Assembly (NCBI GenBank): GCA_045599185.1
Contig: JAZRVO010000033.1
Span: 18,333 to 82,332, forward strand
DNA from: UBA1240 sp045599185
GTDB lineage: Bacteria; Spirochaetota; Spirochaetia; Treponematales; Treponemataceae
DNA length: 64,000 bases
Reading direction: 5' to 3'
A model generated the notes under the pieces. That model worked only from the letters and a program-made list of their open reading frames with translations. It was not told where the DNA came from and did not search any database. The first letter of the stretch is position 1, and the number at the start of each line of letters is the position of its first letter. This document shows positions 52,823-60,955 of this stretch, in pieces. Position numbers and translations under genes: made by a program.

Positions 52823-52989
52823 AAGTTTTATATAAAAGCCGAAAGTCTATCGTTTAAATAAGATAAAACAGCCGAAGGCAAGCACAGACACGAAAAAAAA
52901 TACGCCGTGCACATGCACAAGTCTTTTTTTCGTGGCAGGGATTGCCGGAAGGCTGTTTTTATAACATTCCACATGAACTTAACATTTGG
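52823..52989 (+). repeat. Dispersed long-hairpin repeat, copy B
   Basis: Shows AAGTTTTATATAAAAGCC, ACAGCC, GCACAGACACGAAAAAAAAT, ACGCCGTGC, GCACAAGTCTTTTTTTCGTG, GGCAGGGATTGCCGGAAGGC and TGTTTTTATAACATTCC in the same order as copies A, C and D. It ends just past the racemase stop codon. Confidence 0.75.
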
Positions 52990-52999
52990 ATTAACAACA

Positions 53000-53686
53000 T
53001 TAGGCCAGTGATACAAGCTTTTGAATGTGTATTTCCATAACGTCAATGCAGGGAACGGGACTGTTGCTGTCGTTCAGTACAAGCGGCAGTTCCGTGCAGC
53101 CCAAAATTACGGCTTCAATGCCTTCTTCCCTTTTCATCCGTTCAATAACGGCGGTTAATTTTTCCAGGGCTTCCGGCGTTACAATTCCGTATTCAAGCTC
53201 GCTGGCAATGTGGCGGTGCACCGTTTCGCGTTCGCTTTTGCCGGGCACGGCTACGGCAACGCCGGCATTTACAAACGCCCTGCTAAGATAATCCCGTTCC
53301 ATGGTAAAAACTGTGCCCAAAAGCCCAACCTTTTTATAGCCTTTTTTAACCGCGTATTCTGCTGCAGCGGCTGGAATGCTTATAAATGGCTTTTGTGCAA
53401 TTTTGGCAAGGTTTTCGTAAACCACGTGGGCAGTAACGGCTGTAAGGCATTCAATTTCTGCACCGGCGGCTTCAAGGTTTTTAAGCGCCGTTCCCAGATA
53501 TTCGGTAAGTTCTTCAAACCTGGCGGCGGCCACAAGCGAAAGCACCCTGTTAAGGTTTACGCTTTCTATTACCAGTTCCGGAAAACCGGCCTTGCCGTAC
53601 TTTTCGTTAATGCGGCGGTTCAGTTCCCTGTAATAAACCAGCGTCGATTCCGGTCCAGTTCCGCCAATTAAACCAATTTTTTTCAT
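53000..53686 (-). CDS. Aspartate/glutamate racemase-family protein lacking the first catalytic cysteine
   Basis: A 228-aa protein starting MKKIGLIGGTGPESTLVYYR, typical of the Asp/Glu racemase family. The second catalytic Cys is present (Cys197 in VILGCTELPL), but the first motif, usually PCNTxH, reads TAVTAH, with Ala83 at the Cys position; a nearby Cys80 is displaced by three residues. E. coli L-Asp/Glu-specific racemase has Thr at the matching place, so single-Cys members can still act. The substrate here is uncertain. The gene is flanked on both sides by direct copies of the hairpin repeat. Confidence 0.82.
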   Translation of the reverse strand: MKKIGLIGGTGPESTLVYYRELNRRINEKYGKAGFPELVIESVNLNRVLSLVAAARFEELTEYLGTALKNLEAAGAEIECLTAVTAHVVYENLAKIAQKPFISIPAAAAEYAVKKGYKKVGLLGTVFTMERDYLSRAFVNAGVAVAVPGKSERETVHRHIASELEYGIVTPEALEKLTAVIERMKREEGIEAVILGCTELPLVLNDSNSPVPCIDVMEIHIQKLVSLA

Positions 53687-53711
53687 ATTACCCCCTTTTT
53701 TCAGATTAATT

Positions 53712-53884
53712 TTCGAGTTTTATCTAAAAAACAAAAATACATTTATTAATTGTGACAAAAACAGCCGCAGACAGGCACAGACACGAAAAAAAATACGCCT
53801 TGCACCATGCACAAGTCTTTTTCTCGTGGCTGGAACTGTTAAAAGGTTGCTTTTGGGACATTTCTTATAAACTCTGCATTCGGC
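53712..53884 (+). repeat. Dispersed long-hairpin repeat, copy C
   Basis: Shows ATTTATTAATTGTGACAAAA, ACAGCCGCAGACAGGCAC, AGACACGAAAAAAAATACGC, GCACAAGTCTTTTTCTCGTG, GGAACTGTTAAAAGG, GGGACATTTCTTATAAACTC and CATTCGGCC. Same orientation as copy B; lies upstream of the racemase start and abuts the stop of the PHP gene. Confidence 0.78.
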
Positions 53885-53887
53885 CTT

Positions 53888-54667
53888 TCAGATTCTGTCT
53901 ATAAGAGCGGCCGCTTCCTTAATGTTTTTGCCCACGTCTTCGGGACAATGAGCATCGGAAGCGGTTATAAGTTCAATTTTGTTTTCTTTCAGCTTTTTAA
54001 GGAAAGAATCTTCAAGCCCGATTTTGCCGTGGCCGTAATTGTTGAAAAGGCCGCAGCTCTGCTCAAACTTTATGCCCGTTTTTTTTGCTTCGCAAATTAC
54101 TTCATCGTAGGTTTCGTCAAGCGAAAACGAAGGGTAATGGTTAAAGCACTTTATTGAATCAGGATGGCCGAGATGATTGAAAAGTCCGCTTTTTATAAGG
54201 TTTTTCTGGGTTTCAAAATATGCTTTGTAAACTTCATCAACGTTTTTGCCTTCCCACAGTTCCTTTTTGTGGTCAAAGCCCCAGCCGTTTATCCAGTGCA
54301 CCGAACCTGTGTAAAAATCGAAAGTGTTACGGCTTTTCAGTTTTTCAATAATTTTTTCAACGCCGGGAAGGTAGCAGACTTCTAGCCCCCATTTAACTTT
54401 AAGGCTGGGGTTTTCGCTGTTTTTGTATTCGTTCATCAGGTTGATGAAAGCCTGAAGGGAAAGGCCTGTGCGGGCGGTGTACCAGTTTTTCTGATATTCG
54501 CTGCAGGCCGAAACGCCTGCGTAAGTTTCGCCAAATTCGGTAAACCTGTGGCTGTGTTCCAAAAGGTAAAGTTCCGTAACGCCTGCCGCAAGTGCCTGCT
54601 TTATGAATCTGTCTACCCATTCCCGGGTGTAAGGGCCTCTTTCTATGTGAACGTGTGCATCAATCAT
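53888..54667 (-). CDS. PHP-domain phosphatase (histidinol-phosphatase HisJ-like)
   Basis: A 259-aa PHP-fold metal phosphoesterase. Metal-site motifs: MIDAHVHIERGPYTREWVDR, LLEHSHRF, VKWGLEVCYLPG, FYTGSVHWINGWGFDHK, LFNHLGHPDSIK and the C-terminal ITASDAHCPEDVG. The SVHWING/HPDS pattern is that of polymerase-and-histidinol-phosphatase family HisJ enzymes, slightly short for the family; no other histidine genes are nearby, so another phosphoester substrate is possible. Upstream are tandem palindromes that may regulate it. Confidence 0.82.
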   Translation of the reverse strand: MIDAHVHIERGPYTREWVDRFIKQALAAGVTELYLLEHSHRFTEFGETYAGVSACSEYQKNWYTARTGLSLQAFINLMNEYKNSENPSLKVKWGLEVCYLPGVEKIIEKLKSRNTFDFYTGSVHWINGWGFDHKKELWEGKNVDEVYKAYFETQKNLIKSGLFNHLGHPDSIKCFNHYPSFSLDETYDEVICEAKKTGIKFEQSCGLFNNYGHGKIGLEDSFLKKLKENKIELITASDAHCPEDVGKNIKEAAALIDRI

Positions 54668-54784
54668 GTGTGTCTCCTTGTTTGTGCCAGTTTTTTTTAT
54701 AACGGGCTGAATGCTAACTGAAAAAATTGCTAAAAGCAGCGCCTTTCGGCAGGCTGTTATAAAAACTAAGCTTTAGGGTAATAA

Positions 54785-54873
54785 TTTAAAATATTGTATT
54801 TTAAATGAAAAGTATCTTTGGCGCTTTAAAATACCGTATTTTAAAAGATGTTGATGCTTTCTTTAAAATACGG
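54785..54873. promoter_or_regulatory. Tandem TTTAAAATAC palindromes upstream of the PHP gene
   Basis: TTTAAAATA-TTG-TATTTTAAA (54785-54805) and TTTAAAATAC-C-GTATTTTAAA (54825-54845) are perfect 21-bp palindromes; a half-copy TTTAAAATACGG follows at 54862-54873. Repeat starts are 40 and 37 bp apart. They lie between the stop of the 54927-55391 gene and the PHP start, where a repressor-operator array would act. Confidence 0.55.
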
Positions 54874-54926
54874 CAATTTATAAAAACCCAAAAAAGTTTC
54901 GGCGGCGGTTAAGTTTCAGGTTCTAT

Positions 54927-55391
54927 TCAGAATTTTATGATGATGTTCGGGTTGGCGGTTTTCATCGTTTCTTCAAAATCCCAGAATTCTTTTTCGCCAA
55001 TATTCACGGGAATATCAATCTGCACGGTTTCTTCTTCCGTTTTTATTATCCAGTAATCCGTGGCAGAGCGCACTGCCTTAAGGCCACCATTTTTTCTGCC
55101 AAAAAACACGATGTCTTTAAAATAAAAGGTTTGCTGCTTTTTAAAGCTTCGCGTCACCATTTTTTCGCCGTCGTATTCAATTTTTGCCGTTAAAACGTTT
55201 ATGCCGGCAACAACAAACGCGGCGTAAATGCCTGCCGCAATAATGAAAGACACAGCAATTACGGCCATTCCTTCGCTATCAAAGCAGCCAAAAAAGAGCA
55301 GACCCGCCAGCAAGGCCAAAAACGGGCCGAATATGAAAAAACATGAAGCAATAAAAATTCTAACTGGCAGTTTTTTTTGAAGTATTTGCAT
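54927..55391 (-). CDS. Small membrane protein of unknown function (PH-like C-terminus)
   Basis: A 154-aa protein with two close hydrophobic helices (about 10-34 and 42-66) and a C-terminal ~85-residue beta-rich domain (KIEYDGEKMVTRSFKKQQTF; FKDIVFFGRKNGGLKAV; DYWIIKTEEETVQIDIPV), the layout of bacterial PH-like membrane proteins. No family assigned with certainty. It follows the zinc-ribbon protein gene on the same strand, 39 bp apart. Confidence 0.6.
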   Translation of the reverse strand: MQILQKKLPVRIFIASCFFIFGPFLALLAGLLFFGCFDSEGMAVIAVSFIIAAGIYAAFVVAGINVLTAKIEYDGEKMVTRSFKKQQTFYFKDIVFFGRKNGGLKAVRSATDYWIIKTEEETVQIDIPVNIGEKEFWDFEETMKTANPNIIIKF

Positions 55392-55430
55392 TTTTCACTT
55401 TTCAGCTTTGCGGCGGCTTTTTCGTTCAGT

Positions 55431-56090
55431 TTATTCGTTCAGCAAATCAATTACTTCCGGCGTATTGGAAACTTTATAAAAATTAATTTCTTTATATTTC
55501 CAAACGCCGTTTTCTTTTTCAGCTTCTACATACACGCGCGAAACGCCATTTGCGCCTTTTATTTTGTAAGAAATTGCGGCTTTTCCGGTTAAATTGCTGT
55601 TTGTGCTTATCGAACCAGCCATCATTCCAGTCTGCTTGTAGTCGCTGCCAATATAATCCATTATTTCAGAATTATTTTCTATTAATTCAATTGAATGTTT
55701 ATAGGGTTCGCAGGTTTTAAAAGCCTGCTTTACGGAAAGAAAAACAAAAGTTAAAAGCACGGCAAATATTAAAACAACGATTAAAGCCGTGATTAACGTT
55801 TTTTTGTTCTGACGCTTTTTCAATGCCTTTTTTTCTTCTTCAGTTGCTGAACTTAATAAAGTTTCCTTGCCGCAGAAAGGGCACACAATTGATTCTCTGG
55901 GTATTTTTTTGCCGCAATTACTGCAAATTTCCAAAGGCTTTAAAATAAGCATAATTACAAAAACAATTCCGCCTGCACCCGGCCAAAGGCCAAACCAAAA
56001 CCAGTGCGGAGACCTGTTTTTCCTTTTTGCAATAATGACACCGGCAACAATCGGCGTTATCCATAAAATCAAGAAACTTACCAAATTCAT
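55431..56090 (-). CDS. Membrane protein with zinc ribbon and Coa1-like C-terminal domain
   Basis: A 219-aa protein: two N-terminal helices (3-21, ~31-49), a zinc ribbon CSNCGKKIP...CPFCGKE (Cys56/59 and Cys70/73 by count), a Lys-rich segment, one helix (~96-118) and a C-terminal ~95-residue domain with SDYKQTGMMAGSISTNSNLT, GKAAISYKIKGANG and VYVEAEKENGVWKYKEINF, similar to Coa1/Tim21-like bacterial domains. Role unknown. Divergent from the secreted protein gene at 56312. Confidence 0.65.
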   Translation of the reverse strand: MNLVSFLILWITPIVAGVIIAKRKNRSPHWFWFGLWPGAGGIVFVIMLILKPLEICSNCGKKIPRESIVCPFCGKETLLSSATEEEKKALKKRQNKKTLITALIVVLIFAVLLTFVFLSVKQAFKTCEPYKHSIELIENNSEIMDYIGSDYKQTGMMAGSISTNSNLTGKAAISYKIKGANGVSRVYVEAEKENGVWKYKEINFYKVSNTPEVIDLLNE

Positions 56091-56311
56091 TTTTTTCTCC
56101 TGTTCCTGCGTGCGCTTTTTATTTTTTCACTTTTCAGCGCGCGGCAGCTGAACTTTTAAACTGCTTTACATAATACAAATTTTTCTGTTTTTTGATATAC
56201 TTTTGCAGAAAAAATCAAAAGAAACTGACATTCTGCGCTTTTTTGATGCTATTTGAAAAAAAGTGAAATAATGTTTCAGTTAAAAAAGTTTTTATCAGCA
56301 GGAGAAAAAAA

Positions 56312-57421
56312 ATGAAAATTAAAAGTGTTTTATGCGCCCTTGTTATGGGTCTGGCAGTTTTTGGGACTGTTTGGGCAGAAAACATACCGCAGGAACTGCT
56401 TGCAACGGTTCGCGAACACCCGGAAGAGGTTGAAAAACGGGTGAACAGCCTTGACGTGCGGATGCTTGTAAAGGATTCTTTTTTTATAAAAACGCTTACA
56501 AAAGAACTGAAAAACAAAAACACAACCGCAGAAGAAAAAGTTTATTATTTTTACCTTATGCTTGACCGAATCAACTGGGCTTTTTGCGGCGGCATAGGGT
56601 TTCCTGTTTCCCACACTTATGAACAGGAATGTATTTTTCAGATTATGACCATTAACAAATACAGGGAAAAATTATGCAGGCTTGGAATTGACAGCCAGCA
56701 GTTTTTCGATTTGACGTTTCAGAACATTGAAGAAAAACCCATTCTTGCGGCGTACAGTTTTCTGCTTGGTTCGCTTGTTGCAGACGACATAGACAAAAGC
56801 CTTTCTGTCTGCAAGGATGCCTATTTAAACCAAAAGGTTTTTGAAGAACCAACCTGGTACCGTTCAATGCTTATTCACAATATGATGCTTTTGTCGCAGC
56901 CCATAATGAACAGCCCTTATGACAAGGAAAATTTTACCTATCACCCGTTTACAGTAATTTGCCAGAGCATACTTGACGAATGCGACTGCAAGGAAGAAGA
57001 AAAAGAAGATCTGATTATATGCCATCTGTTTGTTGGCGGTACGGACAGTGACAGCGCCTTTAATAATTTTGGAAGAATCCTTACACACAACATTATTGCC
57101 GAAACTGACAGCGCAAAAGACCAGTTTATTCTTACCTGCTGCTGCGCTGTAAAGTCGCGTTTGGGCGATGATGAGTTTATGGAATTTATTGACATGATGG
57201 TTGATTATTTTGGCAGCGAAGAAGAAGACGCGTGGAAAAAGAGTCTTATTGAAAGCTGCGTAAAAAATAACAATTACGAAGTTGATTATGTTCCCGGCAT
57301 GAGCGGCCAGACCGGCACTTATCAGAAAAGCTGGGACGACATCAGCATGACTGCATACAATGACGGCATTCTTTTCCACAACGACGATTACGCCGTGTTC
57401 CACCCGTACAATAACAAGTAA
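56312..57421 (+). CDS. Secreted protein of unknown function
   Basis: A 369-aa protein with an N-terminal signal peptide (KIKSVLCALVMGLAVFGTVWAE, cleavage after AVW-A or similar). GCAGGAG precedes the ATG. The mature part is mainly alpha-helical and acidic, with Cys pairs (CDCKEEEKED; CCCAVKSRLGDDEFMEFIDM) and no recognised domain. It is a single-gene unit; a hairpin follows the stop. Confidence 0.7.
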   Translation: MKIKSVLCALVMGLAVFGTVWAENIPQELLATVREHPEEVEKRVNSLDVRMLVKDSFFIKTLTKELKNKNTTAEEKVYYFYLMLDRINWAFCGGIGFPVSHTYEQECIFQIMTINKYREKLCRLGIDSQQFFDLTFQNIEEKPILAAYSFLLGSLVADDIDKSLSVCKDAYLNQKVFEEPTWYRSMLIHNMMLLSQPIMNSPYDKENFTYHPFTVICQSILDECDCKEEEKEDLIICHLFVGGTDSDSAFNNFGRILTHNIIAETDSAKDQFILTCCCAVKSRLGDDEFMEFIDMMVDYFGSEEEDAWKKSLIESCVKNNNYEVDYVPGMSGQTGTYQKSWDDISMTAYNDGILFHNDDYAVFHPYNNK

Positions 57422-57446
57422 AAACACGCCATAATTCACGCCATAA

Positions 57447-57515
57447 AATTCTTAGTGAGAAAATAAAATTTCTCACTGAGAATTTTTATTTTCTCACTGA
57501 GTTTTTGCCAGATTT
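57447..57515 (+). terminator. Hairpin terminator with tandem TTTCTCACTGAG words
   Basis: AATTCTTAGTGAGAAA / TTTCTCACTGAGAATT (one G-T pair, 6-nt loop) follows the secreted-protein gene by 26 nt and is followed by TTTTTATTTTC. The second arm word TTTCTCACTGAG is then repeated at 57490-57501 and as TTTTCACTGAGG at 57513-57524, giving an unusual triple motif. Confidence 0.6.
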
Positions 57516-57534
57516 TCACTGAGGATTTTGGGCA

Positions 57535-57574
57535 TAAAAAACCGCCAGGAATTGCAGTTTCTGGCAGTTTTTTA
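57535..57574 (-). terminator. Intrinsic terminator of the htrA gene
   Basis: CTGCCAG / CTGGCGG stem (loop AAACTGCAATTC) with T-runs on both sides, just after the htrA stop on the minus strand; bidirectional. Confidence 0.8.
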
Positions 57575-57580
57575 AAAGCA

Positions 57581-58843
57581 TTAATATTCTTTTGCACTTA
57601 ATGGTATTTGCAGCGTAAGGGTTTTGCGGCCGCGTACAACAGTTACGGTTACCACGTCGCCGGGCTTTTTGCTTTCAAGTGCCGCAAGGTAGGAAGCGAA
57701 GGAACTTACCGCAATGCCGTCAATTGCCACAACCACGTCGCCGCCCAGATAAATAATCTGACTGTTGCGGTACGAACCGTAGCGCACGGCATCAGTTCCG
57801 CCCTTAAGCCCTGCCTTTGCCGCCTTTGAATTTTCTTCCAGCTGCTGAACAAGAAGACCGCTGTTAACGGCAAGCTTTGCGTAATTTGCAATCGTGCTGT
57901 TAAGCTGAACAAAACTTGCATCAATTCCGCCACGCTGCACCCGTCCGTGCAGAATCAGTTCCGAAACTACGCGCTTTGCAGTGTTTACCGGCACTGCAAA
58001 ACCAATTCCGGCAGAACTGCCCGACGTTGAATAAATGGAAGTATTTATTCCGATTATTCTGCCCTGGGTATCCAAAAGCGGGCCGCCGCTGTTACCCGGG
58101 TTAATGGCCGTGTCAGTCTGAATCATGTCACGGATAATCGTATTTCTGTCTGTCTGAATAGGGCGACCAAGACCGGAAACAATACCGGTGGTCATTGTGC
58201 GGTCAAAACCGAAAGGGTTACCGATTGCAATTACTTTTTGACCAACCTTAAGGCGGCTGCTGTCGCCAAAGTCGATGGTAGTTAATGCGATGTTTTCAGG
58301 CGGATTGAACTTTACCACGGCAAGGTCGCTGGTGGCATCTGCGCCGATTACCTTGCCTTCGTACTGGGTACCGTCAGAAAGTGAAATATAAATTATTGAA
58401 GCACCGTCTATTACGTGATTGTTGGTTACAACGTAACCGCGCTTGTCAATAATTACGCCTGAACCAGTTCCGCTTTCCTGGGCAACGGGTTCCAGAAACC
58501 AGTTTAAGCCCATTACGGCGGTGGTAATGTTTACTACGCCGTCCTGGCATTTCTGGTAAACCGAAATATTCTGAAGTTCGTCCTGGGTATAATTTTCCAA
58601 ATTATCACTTACCGGCAAAACACCGGTAAAAACATTGGTCTGAAAATCAAAGCTTACGTCATCCGTTTCGTTTTGTGCAGGGGCTTGAACAGCCAGCTCT
58701 TTCTGCTGGGTGTTTTTTTCTTCTTTATTGTTCTGCACATTTTGAACAAACTGCCAGAAGAACGTGCCACCGCATAAAATAAAAACGGCAACAGCGGTAA
58801 TGATTATTGCACCTAAAAATTGCTTGCGAGAATATAGTTTCAT
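57581..58843 (-). CDS. HtrA/DegP-family serine protease with PDZ domain
   Basis: A 420-aa protein from the ATG at 58843 (MKLYSRKQFLGAIIITAVAV). One N-terminal membrane anchor (residues ~10-30), then a trypsin-like domain with VVTNNHVIDGA (His), SDLAVVKF (Asp) and AINPGNSGGPLLD (Ser), then a PDZ domain (LVQQLEENSKAAKAGLKGGT; GGDVVVAIDGIAVSSFASYL; GDVVTVTVVRGRKTLTL). It degrades or refolds damaged exported proteins, acting on the periplasmic side. A start at 58861 would add six residues before the anchor. Confidence 0.93.
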   Translation of the reverse strand: MKLYSRKQFLGAIIITAVAVFILCGGTFFWQFVQNVQNNKEEKNTQQKELAVQAPAQNETDDVSFDFQTNVFTGVLPVSDNLENYTQDELQNISVYQKCQDGVVNITTAVMGLNWFLEPVAQESGTGSGVIIDKRGYVVTNNHVIDGASIIYISLSDGTQYEGKVIGADATSDLAVVKFNPPENIALTTIDFGDSSRLKVGQKVIAIGNPFGFDRTMTTGIVSGLGRPIQTDRNTIIRDMIQTDTAINPGNSGGPLLDTQGRIIGINTSIYSTSGSSAGIGFAVPVNTAKRVVSELILHGRVQRGGIDASFVQLNSTIANYAKLAVNSGLLVQQLEENSKAAKAGLKGGTDAVRYGSYRNSQIIYLGGDVVVAIDGIAVSSFASYLAALESKKPGDVVTVTVVRGRKTLTLQIPLSAKEY

Positions 58844-58927
58844 GGGTTCAGTGTAAACCATAAATGGGGCTAAAGTCGAGTTTTTGATATATCAAAGTAA
58901 AAATATATAATGAGAAAGTGTAAAAAA

Positions 58928-58943
58928 CGCGCACCGGTGCGCG
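58928..58943. other. G+C-rich perfect palindrome
   Basis: CGCGCACCGGTGCGCG, a perfect 16-bp palindrome in an otherwise A+T-rich 301-bp gene-free stretch (58844-59144) between htrA and the pfp terminator. The remainder of the stretch shows only the htrA promoter region and the pfp terminator. Confidence 0.5.
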
Positions 58944-59063
58944 CGTTGCTCCAAATGTGTTCTTTTTCGTACTTTACGCCTTCTCAAAATATTTGGCTTT
59001 TCCAATCATTCAATTTTATGCCAGCATTTTTTAAAAAGTTTTCCCTTACTTACGTTGAAGGGG

Positions 59064-59108
59064 CATAAAAAAAAGACCGGGCTGATTGTCTGCGCCGGTC
59101 TTTTTTTG
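59064..59108 (-). terminator. Intrinsic terminator of the pfp gene
   Basis: AAAGACCGG / CCGGTCTTT stem with a 13-nt loop, followed on the minus strand by a run of seven or more T, about 37 nt past the stop. Confidence 0.85.
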
Positions 59109-59144
59109 CTTTTAACAGTTTAAGCCCTTTTAGGGAAACTTAAA

Positions 59145-60803
59145 TTATTTCTGGTGTTCAAGCTGCAATGTTTTTGTTGTTGCATTGCAAACTTCATCTG
59201 GTCCGTAATACTGAATTGCTCCAGGGAAAAGGAAGTCTGTGTTAACTGCCCATTTGTCACGGTTTGCAGCATATTTTTTGAATGGTTCACCGTCAAGTTC
59301 AACCAAAGCCTTTTTGATAACAGGCTTTTTAGAACCATGGCGCTGTTCCATGTTCATCATCATTGTTAACGGTACACCGCCGGCAAGCCATTCGGCAGCA
59401 GGTGCTGTAAGGTTGCGTACGCTAGAAAGGTAACCGGTTACACCAGAAGCAATCAAAAGGAATGCTGTGAAACCAAGTGAGTAGCAGTAGTCTGCATCAA
59501 AGTTTGAAGGGAATGCACAGCGACCTTCGTAACCGAAGAAGTGGCAGTAAGAACTGAACTTGCCTTTGTATGTTCCTTCTTTCTTCATTTCTGCAAGGCG
59601 GCCTTCTACCATCATTGCCAGAAGTTTTTCTGTATCAATGCGAGAAACCTGAACGTTGCCGTGTGGGTCGCGGTCTGCGAGGAACTGGGCAGCGATTGAT
59701 TCTGGCAAAGAAGCAAATGTTTCGTAAGAAGCAGCAGAAAGGTTAGCTTTCAGCCAGTCTTTCTTTTCTGCGAAAGAAACAAGTTTGTTGAATTCGTCTG
59801 CTTTAAGTGCCATTTTGTCGTTCAGTTCGGCAATCAAAGTTTTCATTTCAGGAATGAATTCAACAAGGCCTTCCGGAATAAGGATTACGCCGAAGTTGCC
59901 TGCTGTTTCTGCACGTTTTGCAATGATTTTGCACAAATCGTCAGTAATCTGGCGCAGTGTCATTTTTTTGGCTTCTACTTCTTCGCTAATCAAGCAGTAG
60001 TTAGCCTGTGTCTGCAATTCGCATTCCAAAGCAATGTGGCTTGCAGAACGACCCATCAATTTGATGAAGTGCCAGTATTTTTTAGCAGAGTTAGCATCGC
60101 GTTCGATGTTTCCGATAAGTTCAGAATATGTTTTACAAGCTGTATCGAAACCGAAGCTTGTTTCAATCATTTCGTTTTTAAGGTCGCCGTCGATTGTTTT
60201 TGGACAACCGATAACGCGTGTTTTTGCACCGGCTTCAACAAATTTTTCAGCAAGCAAGGCAGCATTTGTGTTAGAGTCGTCACCACCGATGATTACGATA
60301 GCGTCCAAATCCATCTTTTTAGCTGTTTCCATAGAAGCTGCATACTGTTCCGGTGTTTCAATTTTTGTACGGCCAGAACCGATGATGTCGAATCCACCAG
60401 TGTTGCGGTAAGCGTCCATCAGTTCGTCTGTAATTTCTACATACTGACCTTCGATTAAGCCAGAAGGACCGCCCAGGAAACCGTAAAGTTTTGAGTTTTT
60501 GTTGCCTTTTTTAACACCGTCGTACAAACCGGCAATAACGTTGTGTCCGCCAGGAGCCTGACCACCAGAAAGGATGATACCAACGTTAAGCTGTTTAGAA
60601 ACGTCAGGGTTAGCACCTTTTTTGAAAGTTGCCAAAGGTTTTCCGTAAGTATTTTTGAAAAGTGATTTTAAGTCAGCCTGGTCAGCAACAGATTCTGTTG
60701 CCTTGCCAAATTCAATGGCAATGTTGTCCAATTTTTCGGTCAAAATAGCTGGTACTTTTGGCTGATATTCGTACCGTGCTTTTTGCAATGCAGAAATTGA
60801 CAT
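59145..60803 (-). CDS. pfp: Diphosphate-fructose-6-phosphate 1-phosphotransferase
   Basis: A 552-aa PPi-dependent phosphofructokinase of the long type (plant beta-subunit-like, known from Treponema and Borrelia). Motifs: VGIILSGGQAPGGHNVIAGL, IVIIGGDDSNTNAALLAEKF (Asp replacing the ATP-type Gly), VIGCPKTIDGDLKN (catalytic Asp, Lys specific for PPi), YWHFIKLMGRSASHIALEC and FFGYEGRCAFPSNFD. It drives glycolysis reversibly with PPi. AGGAGA ribosome-binding site. Monocistronic. Confidence 0.95.
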   Translation of the reverse strand: MSISALQKARYEYQPKVPAILTEKLDNIAIEFGKATESVADQADLKSLFKNTYGKPLATFKKGANPDVSKQLNVGIILSGGQAPGGHNVIAGLYDGVKKGNKNSKLYGFLGGPSGLIEGQYVEITDELMDAYRNTGGFDIIGSGRTKIETPEQYAASMETAKKMDLDAIVIIGGDDSNTNAALLAEKFVEAGAKTRVIGCPKTIDGDLKNEMIETSFGFDTACKTYSELIGNIERDANSAKKYWHFIKLMGRSASHIALECELQTQANYCLISEEVEAKKMTLRQITDDLCKIIAKRAETAGNFGVILIPEGLVEFIPEMKTLIAELNDKMALKADEFNKLVSFAEKKDWLKANLSAASYETFASLPESIAAQFLADRDPHGNVQVSRIDTEKLLAMMVEGRLAEMKKEGTYKGKFSSYCHFFGYEGRCAFPSNFDADYCYSLGFTAFLLIASGVTGYLSSVRNLTAPAAEWLAGGVPLTMMMNMEQRHGSKKPVIKKALVELDGEPFKKYAANRDKWAVNTDFLFPGAIQYYGPDEVCNATTKTLQLEHQK

Positions 60804-60955
60804 ATTTTCTCCTATTTTTATGCAGTTTTCTTCTATATAATACAGAATTATATGAAAAGAAAAACGCTAATTTAGCCTTTTAGCCGTTTTTAATTTTACT
60901 AAAATGAAAAGGTATTTACAAGTACACCGCGGCGCGTATTCAAAAGCGGCAAACA

